From Spirosoma sp. KCTC 42546 (GTDB lineage Bacteria; Bacteroidota; Bacteroidia; Cytophagales; Spirosomataceae), in assembly GCF_006965485.1 (NCBI RefSeq), contig NZ_CP041360.1, forward strand, positions 5,932,501 to 5,996,500: 64,000 nt of DNA. The letters run 5' to 3'. The notes under the pieces were generated by a model. It was not told where the DNA came from. It made no database searches and saw only the letters and a program-made list of their open reading frames with translations. A program made the translations under genes and the position numbers. Numbering within the stretch: position 1 is the first letter of the stretch; each line of letters begins with the position of its first letter. Below, one piece after another: positions 9,303 to 19,887 of the stretch.

Positions 9303-12300
9303 TCAGGGTACGAGTGAAAAGGTAACCTTGAAGGTTGTTCCTACTCCTTCTGTACTGTCCACCTCAATACGGCCATTCTGCAAGGCTATATATTCCTGAC
9401 AGATAGCCAAACCAAGTCCTGTTCCCTGGAAGGTATTGGCATTACTAGCCCTGAAGAATTTACCAAATAAGTTAGGCATGTCTTTTTTAGGTATGCCAAT
9501 TCCTTCATCTTTAATAAAAATGCAGACTAGTTTCTTTTGAAAAGAAAGGTTTAGGGTCGGGTTTTTTGTCGAAAATTTAAAGGCATTAGCCAGAAGATTG
9601 GTAAGAATATGCTCCATCAGTTTTTTATCGATCAGGATGTCTACCGGATTGCCATTGACTATAAAGTCTACAAAACGATTATCCAGCCGATCGCCAAAGT
9701 AAGATTTTACAATAGTTTCACAAAGGCTCGCCAAATTTGTCAATTCTGGATGAAATGCTATTTTACCTTCATCTATCTTACTGATTGTTAGTGTATCCGC
9801 TATAAGATCGTTGAGTAGAAAAACTTTTTGATAAATATTTTCAATATGTTTATTAATTACGGGTTTCGAAGATAGTTCGTCTATTTTATCAATATAATGT
9901 TTTACCAATTCTACACTTGAACTAATGGTGGCTAATGGCGTTCTGAACTCATGCGATGCGGTTGTTATAAATTGAGACTTAAGTACATTTAAATTTCGTT
10001 CTTTTTTTAATGATTCGTTCAGAATTAATTCTTTTTCAATAGTCGTAGTAATATCTGTAGCAACTCCGATTCGGCGAGTTACGATGTTATTTTCATTTTT
10101 GACAGTAAATAGTCGAACACCTAAATGACGAATACTTCCGTCCTGATGCCTGGCCCGGAACTGAAAGTCCAGGTCTGGATCTTTATGCAGAAAGAAATCC
10201 ATCACTTTCTGCCGGTCTTCTTCCAGGATAAAATGTAAAAATAGAAATGGGTTTTCGTACAAGAGCTGGCGATTTTGCCCGCTGAATTTTTCGTAAGCCA
10301 GATTCATATAAATAAATCTGGGCTCATTAATGTCTCGGATCCAAAATATCTCGTCCACATTTTCTGCAATATCACGAAACCGCTGCTCACTTTCTAAAAG
10401 AGCTACCTCTGCTTCTTTACGGCCTGTAATATCTGTCAGCGTTCCGGCTATTCCCGTAATTTGATTGTCCTGATCCTGTGTTACCTGAGCAAACACTTCG
10501 ATCCACCGGTACCCCCCATCTTTATGAATATATCGAATAACATGCTCGCAATACTTTTTTTTACGAGCTAGCAGCAGCTCACATAGTTCCTGATTATGCG
10601 CCCGATCATCTGGAAATACGAAATCCAGAAACGGTTTACCCAGTGATTCACTGACACTGAAGCCCATTACCTCCTGCCAGGCAGGGTTTAAATAAATCCA
10701 ATGGCCTTCTGTGTTGATTTGAAAGACAACCTCTTTAAGGTGGTTAACCAACGAGCGATATTGTGTTTCGCTTTCTTTCAGGGCCTGATCCGCTCGTTTC
10801 GTGGCTGTTTGATCGCGAATTACCCCAATTATACGGTCCGTTCTTCCTGGTTCATTTTGAAGAACTAAACCGTCCGCTTTTACATAATGGATCGACTTAC
10901 TTTTAGGTAAAATAACTCTAAATTCAACATCTAGCGGGGTTTGTTCTTTAATGGCTTGTTGTATATGTTGATAAAGCAATGGCAAATCGTCGGGGTGAAC
11001 CAGGCGCTCAAAATCACTCATTCGATTGCCTTCAAGCTTTTTTGCCATGCCGAATAGGGTGAAAAAATTCGTATCAAGTACAAGCTCGTTCGTACCTAAA
11101 TTCCACTCCCAAATGCCCAGTTTACCAGCTAAAGTTGCCAGTTGAATACGCTGATTGGCCTGTTTCAGCTCCTGTTCAATAGCTTTTAGCGTAGATATAT
11201 CTGTGGCTAAATCAACAAAGCCGATCAGCTTACCCTGGTCATCATAGAGCCCGCTGGAAGTTGACAGTACCCGTATACGTTTACCCTCTTTAGTTAAAAG
11301 GGTATTCTCTCGCTGTAGAAAATCATTCTCTCGTAAATAAGCCGCAATTAGCTCTTCCCCATTCAGGGATGAGTTGTCCATTTCGGGCTTCAACTGATCG
11401 ATTTGCTGTTGATGGATTTCGGGGTCCCTAAGCGCGCCAAGGGTTACTTTCCCGATCAATTCATCGGCTTTGTAGCCGATGAGGGCTTCAAGAGCCGGAT
11501 TAACAAGCTGGATGACGCCAGTTGTATCACTCACCGCAATGGCCAGACCGGCGTACTTCAGAATAGCCCGCTGCATGGCAGAAAGCTGTTGAATTTCGGC
11601 TGTTCGATCGGCTACCCGCTTTTCTAAACCAATGTTTGTTTGTCGAAGCTGTTCCTCAATCTGTTTAAGGTGCGTGATATCATTTATGGTCAGTAACAGG
11701 TTGTCTCCAACCCAAACCAGTGAGAAATCACCCCAGAAGTCGCCCGCAGGCAGTTTGTCCATAAACTGGAAACGTTGGGTTTTTCCCGATTCTGCCCGTC
11801 TGACTAATTTATCAAATAGCCCATTTTTGAGAACATGTGGGAACAGACTAATATAGGATTGCCCAACTAGTTCTTCCTGGCTTAACCCCGTAATGGCTGC
11901 ACTTACCGGATTGATTAATAAATATGTAAAATCGACAATGGATCCATTTCTGCGGATTGGCTGCCACAGGGCTAATCCAGCAGGAATATTATCGATTACA
12001 GCCTGTAAAAACTGGTTATTTTCGTTTAGTTTATCGGCCTGCCTGGTTAGCTGCAGATTTACCTCTTCCTGGAATAATAATATGGATAACTGATCGGCAA
12101 CCTCACGGGCTATAAATACAGATTCCTGGGTAAAAAAATCAGGCGATTTGTCGAGCAACACCAGTATCCCAACGTATTGATGTTGAGCAAACAGCGGAAT
12201 TGCCAAAAAAGAACGATGACCCCATTTGTAAGGGTTAAAATCGGCGGGAAAGCCAGTTGGTTGTAACTTATTTAACAGAACCTCCTGGCCGTTTGACAGT

Positions 12301-13511
12301 GTATCATAGTAAAGATATTTAGCCAGAACACGGATTCTTGGCAATGACTCCCATTTCCCTTTCCGCATTCTATTTTCTGCGTATGCAAACTGGCCATCCT
12401 GATCAATACGAAAAACAATTCCCATTTCACAGGGAATCATTTCATGCATGTATTTCAATGCAATCTGATCAGGCTGTTCATCCAATAAACTACTTCTCTT
12501 CAGAGCTTTACTAATTCGGTTTATCCCCTCAAGCCGATCGTTCGTGCGTTGCAGGAGTTGTTCACGGCTAACCCGCTCCGTAGTCGTTACAATCAAGCCA
12601 GAAAAAGTAGTCAATAAGTCAATGTCATTTTTATCCCAGTGCCGCTGTTTTCGAACCGTATCAAACCCAATATAGCCAACGAGTTTATTGTCGAACATCA
12701 TAGGCACGACCAGTAATGATTGAATGTCCTGTGCCCTCAGACTCTCTTTCTCAGGAGCGGCACTGGTCGGTAAATCATCAAGTGATGTTATCAGAATAAT
12801 TTCCTCGTTTGCAATTTTCTGATGCCACCAGGGGAAGCGATTCGTGGGTACATGTTGAAATTGTTTCTGGAATGGCTCGATACCTTCAGCACACCATTCG
12901 TAGGCACAATTCATAAAATAACCATCTATCGAGTAATTAAAGAGATAGGCTCGATCTGCACCAGTATATACACCGATCAGGCCCAATGACTTAGTAATAT
13001 AGGCATCTAGCTTAGCAGGTTTGATATTAATTAAACGGCTGGATATTTCTGAAATAATAGATTCAAGCTGTAGTCTGCGCTGTAAATTATTTTCATTCTT
13101 CTTTTTGGCTGTATTATCCTGTAAATAGATAATACAGCGTTCATTAGTTCGATTAATTGAACTCGTTATCCAGTTTCCGTTTTTTGGCTCGTAGGATTCT
13201 ACAGAAAAAGGTATGCCCGTTTCCATTACAGTACAGGCTGGATTCAAAAGTGATTTCAAGTAAGGCGATTCGTCCAGAAAAAGAGCTTTTTTTCTGGACG
13301 AATCAATAGAAAGTAAGGCTGAGGCAAATGGATTACAATAGGTAATAATTAAATTTACAATAGCCCCGTTATCATCTATCAGGGGAGTACATACGATAAT
13401 GCCGACTGGCAAATTCTCAAAATCCGTTATGGACAACGTAGATAATACTAACCCCTTCTTTACCTTTGCGTTTTTTTGTGCGGATTTATGCATCGAATTC
13501 TTTTTAGGCAT
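9303..13511 (-). CDS. Multi-sensor PAS/GAF histidine kinase
   Basis: Complete sensor kinase of 1402 residues, with no signal peptide or membrane segment, so cytoplasmic. Domain order: degenerate PAS (about 30-135), GAF (150-315), second GAF (330-480), PAS (500-620), coiled coil with KRVADRTAEIQ, PAS (645-775), PAS_3 type (790-905), PAS (915-1030), PAS (1040-1160), HisKA with SHEFRTPLATI and phospho-acceptor His1187, and HATPase_c with N-box NLLANAFKFS (1304-1313), G1 DEGIGIP (1335-1341) and G2 GTGLGL (1363-1368). There is no receiver domain, so the phosphate must go to a separate regulator. The nearest candidate is the single-domain protein at 18326-18748, though that lacks the acceptor Asp. 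It is a paralogue of the kinases at 1-2671 and 14407-18150. Confidence 0.95.
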   Translation of the reverse strand: MPKKNSMHKSAQKNAKVKKGLVLSTLSITDFENLPVGIIVCTPLIDDNGAIVNLIITYCNPFASALLSIDSSRKKALFLDESPYLKSLLNPACTVMETGIPFSVESYEPKNGNWITSSINRTNERCIIYLQDNTAKKKNENNLQRRLQLESIISEISSRLINIKPAKLDAYITKSLGLIGVYTGADRAYLFNYSIDGYFMNCAYEWCAEGIEPFQKQFQHVPTNRFPWWHQKIANEEIILITSLDDLPTSAAPEKESLRAQDIQSLLVVPMMFDNKLVGYIGFDTVRKQRHWDKNDIDLLTTFSGLIVTTTERVSREQLLQRTNDRLEGINRISKALKRSSLLDEQPDQIALKYMHEMIPCEMGIVFRIDQDGQFAYAENRMRKGKWESLPRIRVLAKYLYYDTLSNGQEVLLNKLQPTGFPADFNPYKWGHRSFLAIPLFAQHQYVGILVLLDKSPDFFTQESVFIAREVADQLSILLFQEEVNLQLTRQADKLNENNQFLQAVIDNIPAGLALWQPIRRNGSIVDFTYLLINPVSAAITGLSQEELVGQSYISLFPHVLKNGLFDKLVRRAESGKTQRFQFMDKLPAGDFWGDFSLVWVGDNLLLTINDITHLKQIEEQLRQTNIGLEKRVADRTAEIQQLSAMQRAILKYAGLAIAVSDTTGVIQLVNPALEALIGYKADELIGKVTLGALRDPEIHQQQIDQLKPEMDNSSLNGEELIAAYLRENDFLQRENTLLTKEGKRIRVLSTSSGLYDDQGKLIGFVDLATDISTLKAIEQELKQANQRIQLATLAGKLGIWEWNLGTNELVLDTNFFTLFGMAKKLEGNRMSDFERLVHPDDLPLLYQHIQQAIKEQTPLDVEFRVILPKSKSIHYVKADGLVLQNEPGRTDRIIGVIRDQTATKRADQALKESETQYRSLVNHLKEVVFQINTEGHWIYLNPAWQEVMGFSVSESLGKPFLDFVFPDDRAHNQELCELLLARKKKYCEHVIRYIHKDGGYRWIEVFAQVTQDQDNQITGIAGTLTDITGRKEAEVALLESEQRFRDIAENVDEIFWIRDINEPRFIYMNLAYEKFSGQNRQLLYENPFLFLHFILEEDRQKVMDFFLHKDPDLDFQFRARHQDGSIRHLGVRLFTVKNENNIVTRRIGVATDITTTIEKELILNESLKKERNLNVLKSQFITTASHEFRTPLATISSSVELVKHYIDKIDELSSKPVINKHIENIYQKVFLLNDLIADTLTISKIDEGKIAFHPELTNLASLCETIVKSYFGDRLDNRFVDFIVNGNPVDILIDKKLMEHILTNLLANAFKFSTKNPTLNLSFQKKLVCIFIKDEGIGIPKKDMPNLFGKFFRASNANTFQGTGLGLAICQEYIALQNGRIEVDSTEGVGTTFKVTFSLVP

Positions 13512-14101
13512 GGCGGTTTCTCAATTCTACTCACATTTGTATTCCAATCGTATAAATGAAAATCATATATGTAGTTAAATTTATTTGATCAGGAAATTTG
13601 TTTTGTTTCCCAATCCGCTAGTTATAAGTGATAGTTTATTTGCTTGTGCCTGAAGCAAAAATTAATACAGGTTGCGGCAACAGAAGTCGAGAATAACAAC
13701 TACTCACTCCTTAATCCATATTTTTTCACCAAGACAACCTAGCCATGGAAAAATTAATTTGTGCTGATTTAGGGGCAATCAGGTCGGAGGACAAGAACTG
13801 AGTTAGGCCACTAAAGATATATGCAAATCATATGTTAAACAAATAGCAATATAGTTAACATCTGATTTAATCCAGACCAAATGGAGGGCTTTATATGTAT
13901 TGCCAAGTAAAGTCAACTGACAATAGGACAACTAGCTATATGACAGCTATACCTAATTACAAAACAGGTGATAACGAAAACACAGAAGCTACCCTCAATT
14001 CGCTAGATCAGTGTGGAAACCTGCCACTTGCCATCCTGAATGGCTTTATGAAGTTTATCCGCGAAACGTCCACCGCCAGTTGACAAGCGGCTTATCCTGA
14101 C
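13512..14101. other. Gene-free, AT-rich spacer upstream of the kinase gene
   Basis: Should contain the promoter of the 9303-13511 kinase. A 62-codon plus-strand ORF at 13895-14083 (MYCQVKSTDNRTTSYM...) has no recognisable family. It may be the 5' part of the relic that follows at 14102-14410, but the frames do not join. Confidence 0.4.
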
Positions 14102-14410
14102 CTGATCAACCTTTGAGGAAAGGTCTACGCAAGAGCAGCATCCAGCTTTATTGAGCCTATACTCCCGCTTGGTGCTAAATGGGTAGGATTATAACGGGTT
14201 ATTTTAACTGAGGATGACAAACTAGTTTTAATCAATGATCGATGGACACGCTGGTCTCGCTTTCCGATAGACTTTCCATTGCCCGCCGACCCTGATTTAA
14301 CGTTAAAATCTTTTTTACAATCGATCATCCCAGGCCAAACCCCTGCTGTTCATACTGATTACGACCATATTGTTTGTAGGGAGTTACCTGATCGAAATAC
14401 CCGGCTTTAA
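14102..14410 (+). pseudogene. Decayed ORF of unknown family
   Basis: One plus-strand frame reads as protein-like sequence (SSFIEPILPLGAKWVGL, then LTEDDKLVLINDRWTRW, then HTDYDHIVCRELPDRNTRL) up to a TAA at 14408. It is interrupted by stops at 14114 and 14192, and no start codon fits upstream. The amino-acid composition and lack of further stops over the last 70 codons suggest the 3' part of a former gene. I cannot assign it to a family. It converges on, and just overlaps the end of, the minus-strand kinase at 14407. Confidence 0.3.
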
Positions 14411-17400
14411 AAACCTTGCTTACTTGGTAAGTTGATTGTACAGATAGTTCCTACTTTTTCCTGACTCTGTACGTTGAGATTGCCACCGTGGAGTTCCACA
14501 AATTGACGGGCAATAACCAGTCCCAGGCCTGTACCCGGTATACCAATTGTATTACTAGCCCGGAAGAACGGTTGAAACAGCGTAGAAAGCGCTCGTTCTG
14601 GTATACCAATCCCTTTGTCAATTATCTGTAAAACAAGGCTTTTATCCGTAAACGAGATGCTCAGACAGGGGTCTTCGGTTGAAAACTTAAAGGCATTTGA
14701 CAGTAGATTGACAATAGCATGACTAATCAATTTATCATCCAGATAAACCTCGTGGGGCGTTCCCTCCCATACTAATCGAACAGAACGTGAACTCCCCGGT
14801 TGACTAAAATGAGTGGTAATGATCTCTTCGCAAAGCAACACAACATTAACCCATTGAGGAGTAAAGTTGACTTTCCCCGACTCGATTTTGCCAATTGTCA
14901 AAATGTCGGTAAGCAGTCGACTAAATTTGTCTATTTCTTTTTCAATTACAGCCAGGTGCTTTTGAATGGAGCCCCGTGATTTAGCAGCCGGCATGGCCAG
15001 ATATAGCTTTATCAATTCAACACTGGACTGGATTGTTGTCAGCGGGGTACGAAACTCGTGGGAGGCTGTGGAGACAAACTGTGATTTGAGTTCGTTCAGC
15101 TCCTGCTCCCGAATTAGCGATTGCTGAAGAACAAACTCTTTTTCTTTCTGGCTGGTCACCTCACTAACAATACCGATGTGGCGGAGTACTTTCCCCGCTT
15201 CATCGCGAATGATAAAACTGCGGGCTAGTAACCAGCGCAGGGCTTCGCCTTTTGGCTGTATCCTATAGTATAATTCACTTTCTATACCGGCCTTATAGTG
15301 ATCAATGAAGGTCAATACAGCAGGTTTGTCTTCTGGTAACACAGTAACCATAAACGCCAATGGATCCTGTTGTAATTGCTGAAAAGTTATGTTCCACACG
15401 CGCTGGCAGGCCGGGTTGATATAAATTAACTTGAAAGGGTTAGCCGAATGAATCCAGAAAACTTCATCTACATTTTCGGCAAACTCCCTAAACCGCTGTT
15501 CACTTTCCCGAAGGGCCGCTTCGGCCAATTTTCGTTCCGTCACATCCCAGACAACCCCCACGCCCCTAACTAATTTACCTTGTTCATCCCTGATTAATAG
15601 CCCATTGGTTTCAAAGTAGCGAATCGTTTCATCAGTCTGTCGTATAACCCGAATAACATCCGAGATCTTCCCTCCGGATAGATCTCGGTTAAAGCGTTCC
15701 GCAAACGCGGGTAGATCTTCGGGATGGATCAATTTTGAAAATTCCTGAAAGTTCCAGTTATCCTGGCGCGGTTCCAGTCCATGTAATTCCCATAAGCGCT
15801 CATCCCAAATCAGGCTTCCCTTCTCTACATCCTCCTCCCAAATTCCCTGACCAGCCGCCTGAGTAGCCAGTTGAAGCCGCTGGTTTAAATTTCGCAACTG
15901 ATTTTCAGCCTCTTGCCGATCGGTAATATCCCTGGCCGATCCATACACGACGTTGTTAATACCGATGGCATTCCACTCAATGATTCGGTAGTTACCATCC
16001 TTTCTACGCATCCGGCTGACCTGGTTGCGAACCGGACGCTGAAGAATATCTACGAGTAAATTCTTGTAGACGTCTTTCTGCTCATCAGGATGAATCAGAT
16101 TCAGAAACGGGATAGCCGTGAGTTCGGCGGCCGAATAGCCCAGCGTTACCTGAAAAGCCCGATTGACCTTCGATATATTCCCCTGACTGTCGGAGATGCA
16201 ATGCATATCCAGAGCCCCTTCAAAAAAGGTATTTAATTCCTGATTTTTTTGACTGAGTTTCACTTCGGCTGTTTTTAGCGCCGAGATGTCCGTCGAGATT
16301 CCAACATAACCAATAACAACACCCTGACCATTTTCTAATGCGCTGGCCGCTAATAGGATTGGGATCTTCCGTCCTGTTTTCGTGAGGGCACTACATTCAG
16401 TATACAAATAACCTTGCGTAGCGAGTGCCTCCATGAACCTATTGGGAGGTGGAGGAAACTGCACACTAGACTGATAAACAATACACGGGACCGAATCCTC
16501 GGGGGAGGGAAGTTCAAGGTGAATACACTGGCCAATTAGTTCATCGACCCGGTAGCCTAGTAAGCTTTCACTAGCCTGGTTGGCCGTTTGGATTACCCCA
16601 TGGATATCTGTCGAGATAATAGCCTGGCCAGCATGCCGCAAAATGGCCTGGTGCAAGGTCGACAAACGCCTGATTTCGCTGGTACGCTCCTCTACCCGTT
16701 GTTCCAGTTCCTCGGTGTATTGAGCAAGCTGTTCATCCAACTTTTGCTGCTGAAGAACAATAGCGAATGGACCAGCCAGTTCCTCAGCAATTTGACGATA
16801 GTCATCCGTAAAGAAATAAGGATTAACCGAGACCAGAGTTAAAACGCCAATACATTCTTTCTGGCTGTATAACGGTATGGTAACTAATGAGTGCGCCCCC
16901 GCTTCATAGATAAGCAACCCAGGCACAACCCCTAAATTATAGGCCCGTAAATCAGGATAATAATTTGATTGATAGGGAACCTGAGTTCCCTGAAACTGCT
17001 CATAGAAATACTGTGCCGGCATAATAAACTGGGGGTTCATATCCAGCTCTCCTTCAACAATCCGGTATTTGGCGGTTGACAGTCCCGTGTTTTCATCGAT
17101 TTGGAATAACGTTATTCGATCACAAGGGACCATGAAATTTATATATTTCATGGAGGTGACCACAGGCGATTGATCCGCTAAACGATAACTTAATAGTGTC
17201 TGGTCAATTGCATGTAAACTTTCCAGACGCTGGCTGGTACGCTGGATCATGGCTTCCTGCTGTATACGTTGAAGCACACTGGCAATCAACGTACTGAATG
17301 TCTCCAGCAACAAAATGTCATTCTGATCCCATTGCTGCGGATGCCCGATTGTGTAAAAAGCGATAAACCCAAACGTTTTTCTGTCCTGAATCAGCGGAAG

Positions 17401-18150
17401 ATTGATGACCGAATAAATCGACATGGCTTTAAACAGGGCTTCCTCCTCTATTGCATGTGGGGGAAGCTTGTTGACTTCCAGGCGAATTGTTTTCCCTTGC
17501 TCTAACTCCTGATGTGCCCATTCGAAATTGGTAATAGGCGCATTTTTTAGTTTATCTTTCAAGGACAGAATACCAGGCGCACACCACTCATGAATACAGC
17601 TCCCTCGTGTATAGCCATCCGAATACATGAAAATAGACGCCCGCTCGGCGTTTATGTGGGTACTGATCTGTTCCAGCGCTTCTTCGATATATCCATCAAC
17701 GTCAGTAGCCTTAATAGTCAGTAGCTTACTTGACACCCGTGATATAATAGATTCCATCGCCAGCCGTCGCTGTAAGGTAATCTCCGTTCTTTTTTGCGCA
17801 CTTACATCCTGAATGTTCACCAGAAGCTGGTCGTCTATCCGGCTTAGGCTAACCTTGAGCCACATATCTTCCCCTTCTATAGCATGGCATGTAAGCAATT
17901 GTTGGGCTTCTCCTGTCTGGATAACCGTTACGGCAGGGTCAAAAAAACTGTTCTCCTGACCGGGTTGAAAGACCCATTTAACCGGCTTATCAATTAATTC
18001 TTCCTGTGTTCGCCGGAACATGTGGGCGAATGCATCATTAACCATCTGATACCGAAAATCGGTTACTTCTCCCAGGCTATTGCAGATAGGCTTCACAAAG
18101 GCGACCCCTTGTAAAGATGTGTAAAACCATCTTTGTAGTAGCTTATCCAT
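14407..18150 (-). CDS. Multi-sensor PAS/GAF histidine kinase
   Basis: Complete cytoplasmic sensor kinase of 1247 residues. Domain order: PAS (about 1-115), GAF (135-295), second GAF (310-465), coiled coil (LEQRVEERTSEIRRL), PAS (495-625), PAS (635-745), PAS_3 (755-875), PAS (885-1000), HisKA with SHEFRTPLTTI and phospho-acceptor His1031, and HATPase_c with NLLSNAFKFS (1148-1157), DKGIGIP (1178-1184) and GTGLGL (1206-1211). It has no receiver domain. It is the closest relative in the window of the truncated kinase at 1-2671 and has the same layout with an additional GAF. A response-regulator-like gene lies 175 bases upstream on the same strand, so the two probably form one unit. The stimulus is unknown; PAS and GAF domains commonly bind haem, flavin or small molecules. 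Confidence 0.95.
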   Translation of the reverse strand: MDKLLQRWFYTSLQGVAFVKPICNSLGEVTDFRYQMVNDAFAHMFRRTQEELIDKPVKWVFQPGQENSFFDPAVTVIQTGEAQQLLTCHAIEGEDMWLKVSLSRIDDQLLVNIQDVSAQKRTEITLQRRLAMESIISRVSSKLLTIKATDVDGYIEEALEQISTHINAERASIFMYSDGYTRGSCIHEWCAPGILSLKDKLKNAPITNFEWAHQELEQGKTIRLEVNKLPPHAIEEEALFKAMSIYSVINLPLIQDRKTFGFIAFYTIGHPQQWDQNDILLLETFSTLIASVLQRIQQEAMIQRTSQRLESLHAIDQTLLSYRLADQSPVVTSMKYINFMVPCDRITLFQIDENTGLSTAKYRIVEGELDMNPQFIMPAQYFYEQFQGTQVPYQSNYYPDLRAYNLGVVPGLLIYEAGAHSLVTIPLYSQKECIGVLTLVSVNPYFFTDDYRQIAEELAGPFAIVLQQQKLDEQLAQYTEELEQRVEERTSEIRRLSTLHQAILRHAGQAIISTDIHGVIQTANQASESLLGYRVDELIGQCIHLELPSPEDSVPCIVYQSSVQFPPPPNRFMEALATQGYLYTECSALTKTGRKIPILLAASALENGQGVVIGYVGISTDISALKTAEVKLSQKNQELNTFFEGALDMHCISDSQGNISKVNRAFQVTLGYSAAELTAIPFLNLIHPDEQKDVYKNLLVDILQRPVRNQVSRMRRKDGNYRIIEWNAIGINNVVYGSARDITDRQEAENQLRNLNQRLQLATQAAGQGIWEEDVEKGSLIWDERLWELHGLEPRQDNWNFQEFSKLIHPEDLPAFAERFNRDLSGGKISDVIRVIRQTDETIRYFETNGLLIRDEQGKLVRGVGVVWDVTERKLAEAALRESEQRFREFAENVDEVFWIHSANPFKLIYINPACQRVWNITFQQLQQDPLAFMVTVLPEDKPAVLTFIDHYKAGIESELYYRIQPKGEALRWLLARSFIIRDEAGKVLRHIGIVSEVTSQKEKEFVLQQSLIREQELNELKSQFVSTASHEFRTPLTTIQSSVELIKLYLAMPAAKSRGSIQKHLAVIEKEIDKFSRLLTDILTIGKIESGKVNFTPQWVNVVLLCEEIITTHFSQPGSSRSVRLVWEGTPHEVYLDDKLISHAIVNLLSNAFKFSTEDPCLSISFTDKSLVLQIIDKGIGIPERALSTLFQPFFRASNTIGIPGTGLGLVIARQFVELHGGNLNVQSQEKVGTICTINLPSKQGF

Positions 18151-18325
18151 TTCTAACGAGAAGGGTATCGCCCAGCAATTAATATCCTGATTATCAGTAT
18201 TTTTTCAACAAAAAAAATCGACAGTGAGTAGCTGGATAAGCGGCCTGAAAAACTAAAAAGGAGCATTTTTCGTGGCTGATCAGGTCGTTGATAAACAGGA
18301 TAGAATACATAGGAAACCAATAGAT

Positions 18326-18748
18326 TTAATTGTCACTATATGTAAGGTTGACATTTAAATAATTAGCTGACAAACGTCTAGCACTTTTTCGGTGACCATT
18401 ATATTTGTCAAGGAAAGCTGTACAATCCAGATCGGTATAATGGATACTATCTACGGTTTTGGCTGATGCATTGTAGGCAATAATTGGGATTGACTTCCAG
18501 GCTGTATCTCTTTTGAGCAAAAGCAGTACTTCATAGCCTGTCAGGATGGACAGTTGTAAGTTCAATAAAATCAAGTCAGGAAGTCGGTTGTCCAGGCGGT
18601 GGGTAAGTTGAGTGAGCAATTGAGTGCCATCGCTAAAAAATCGCACGTTACAATTTTCCGGTTGATCAGCAAGAATAAGCTTAAGCAGATAGTGTTCCTG
18701 CTGTCCATCATCAACCACATAAATCAGAGAGTTTCGATAATTATTCAT
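18326..18748 (-). CDS. Single-domain receiver protein lacking the phospho-acceptor Asp
   Basis: Response-regulator receiver fold of 140 residues and no output domain. The start at 18748 (MNNYRNSLIYVVDDG) was chosen because the fold begins there; an ATG 14 codons earlier also exists. The acidic pair is present (DD at 13-14), as are the Ser of AYNAS (about 94) and the Lys of AFLDK (115). The acceptor position, which should read L-L-D, is LLN with Asn63. It therefore should not be phosphorylated in the usual way. The last 25 residues do not resemble the usual final helix. A +1 frame after the A-run in CCGAAAAAGTGC would give KVLDVCQLII, more like a receiver C-terminus, so a frameshift is possible. 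It lies upstream of the kinase at 14407-18150. Either a pseudo-receiver that signals by binding, or a gene in decay. Confidence 0.75.
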   Translation of the reverse strand: MNNYRNSLIYVVDDGQQEHYLLKLILADQPENCNVRFFSDGTQLLTQLTHRLDNRLPDLILLNLQLSILTGYEVLLLLKRDTAWKSIPIIAYNASAKTVDSIHYTDLDCTAFLDKYNGHRKSARRLSANYLNVNLTYSDN

Positions 18749-19887
18749 ACGGTAGATAGTAATTATTCCGTTAAATTTAATTCTCCACAAAAAATTTTTT
18801 TAACTAAATCAACCTACATGCACTACTAGTTCATAAAATTTGGTGGTTAGCTAAGTAAAAAATAGTACACAGAAATGCCTATTCTTTAGCTAGCCAACTG
18901 TTTTATTTACCACCACAAAGCATCTGTATTTTTTCAAGTACTATGTATAAAATTTTAATATATTCCCCAAAAAAAGCGATTTTTCCATAACAAATTAGAG
19001 TAGGTAATCAACTTTTACGACTAACGTATTAGTATAAATCAAGTCATTAGTAAGTCAGGAAGTGCCAAACAATAATTTACTTGCCAATAAAAAGCAATGA
19101 ACAGCTAAAATTATTTTCCTTGTTTATTGTGGCTGATGATTATTAACTCTATGTAAACCTAGTATATGTAGATATAAGGACCTAACAGCCATACTCAGGT
19201 TTTGCGTGAAATCGCCAATTTCCTGGTCGAAATGACCTAAATAGCCGTAAACGATATATCATATGTGTTTCATATCATACAATACATAAACAGGCAGTAA
19301 ATTATAATAATATCTATTTTTACATAACTATACATATAATTTTACCCTAAATTAGTGACCTCTATAATAGACATAAAGCATAGTACACTGAATTATAGCC
19401 AACTTAAGTTTCAGGTACCATTCAGTATCAATTACCCGACCAAGCCAATTTGAGCCTTCTTTTTAGTAAATGTTTTTTAATCTATCATTGTTAAGTTCTA
19501 TATAATTACTTTTAACTCTTTTTATTAGAGCTGTTGCCATTCACCTAAAGCTAACAATTCGAATTTACGTAATCAAAGACTGTATAATTAAAATAAATTT
19601 CAGAATATAAACAGTACAAATCATTGACTTTTCCATTGATAATAAAGGTAGGATTACAAATAATAGTAAGTAGCAAAAACAGACAGCGCCATTTTTTATT
19701 TTTACTGTTATACAATCATATTTCCAAATCTTCGTGGTTGATCATGCTTGAACTTTATAACTGACTAAATCATAATACCTACTTCCGCATATAAGCCCTA
19801 CAAACGAAAGAAGGTAAAATCAATATTCACTTTTGGATTGATTTATAAATAAAAATCTCTATTTACGCGAAAATCAGTTATTCGAAA
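18749..19887. other. Long AT-rich gene-free stretch
   Basis: More than 1.1 kb without a credible ORF on either strand and visibly richer in A and T than the flanking genes. I see no tRNA, strong terminator or tandem repeat. The left end should carry the promoter of the receiver gene. The right end runs into the CBM6-type relic. It reads like old, decayed DNA between two transcription units. Confidence 0.4.

Noticed and set aside
13895..14083. 62-codon plus-strand ORF with a good start
   Set aside because: No recognisable family, no partner, and lies in AT-rich spacer next to a decayed ORF; too weak to list as a gene.
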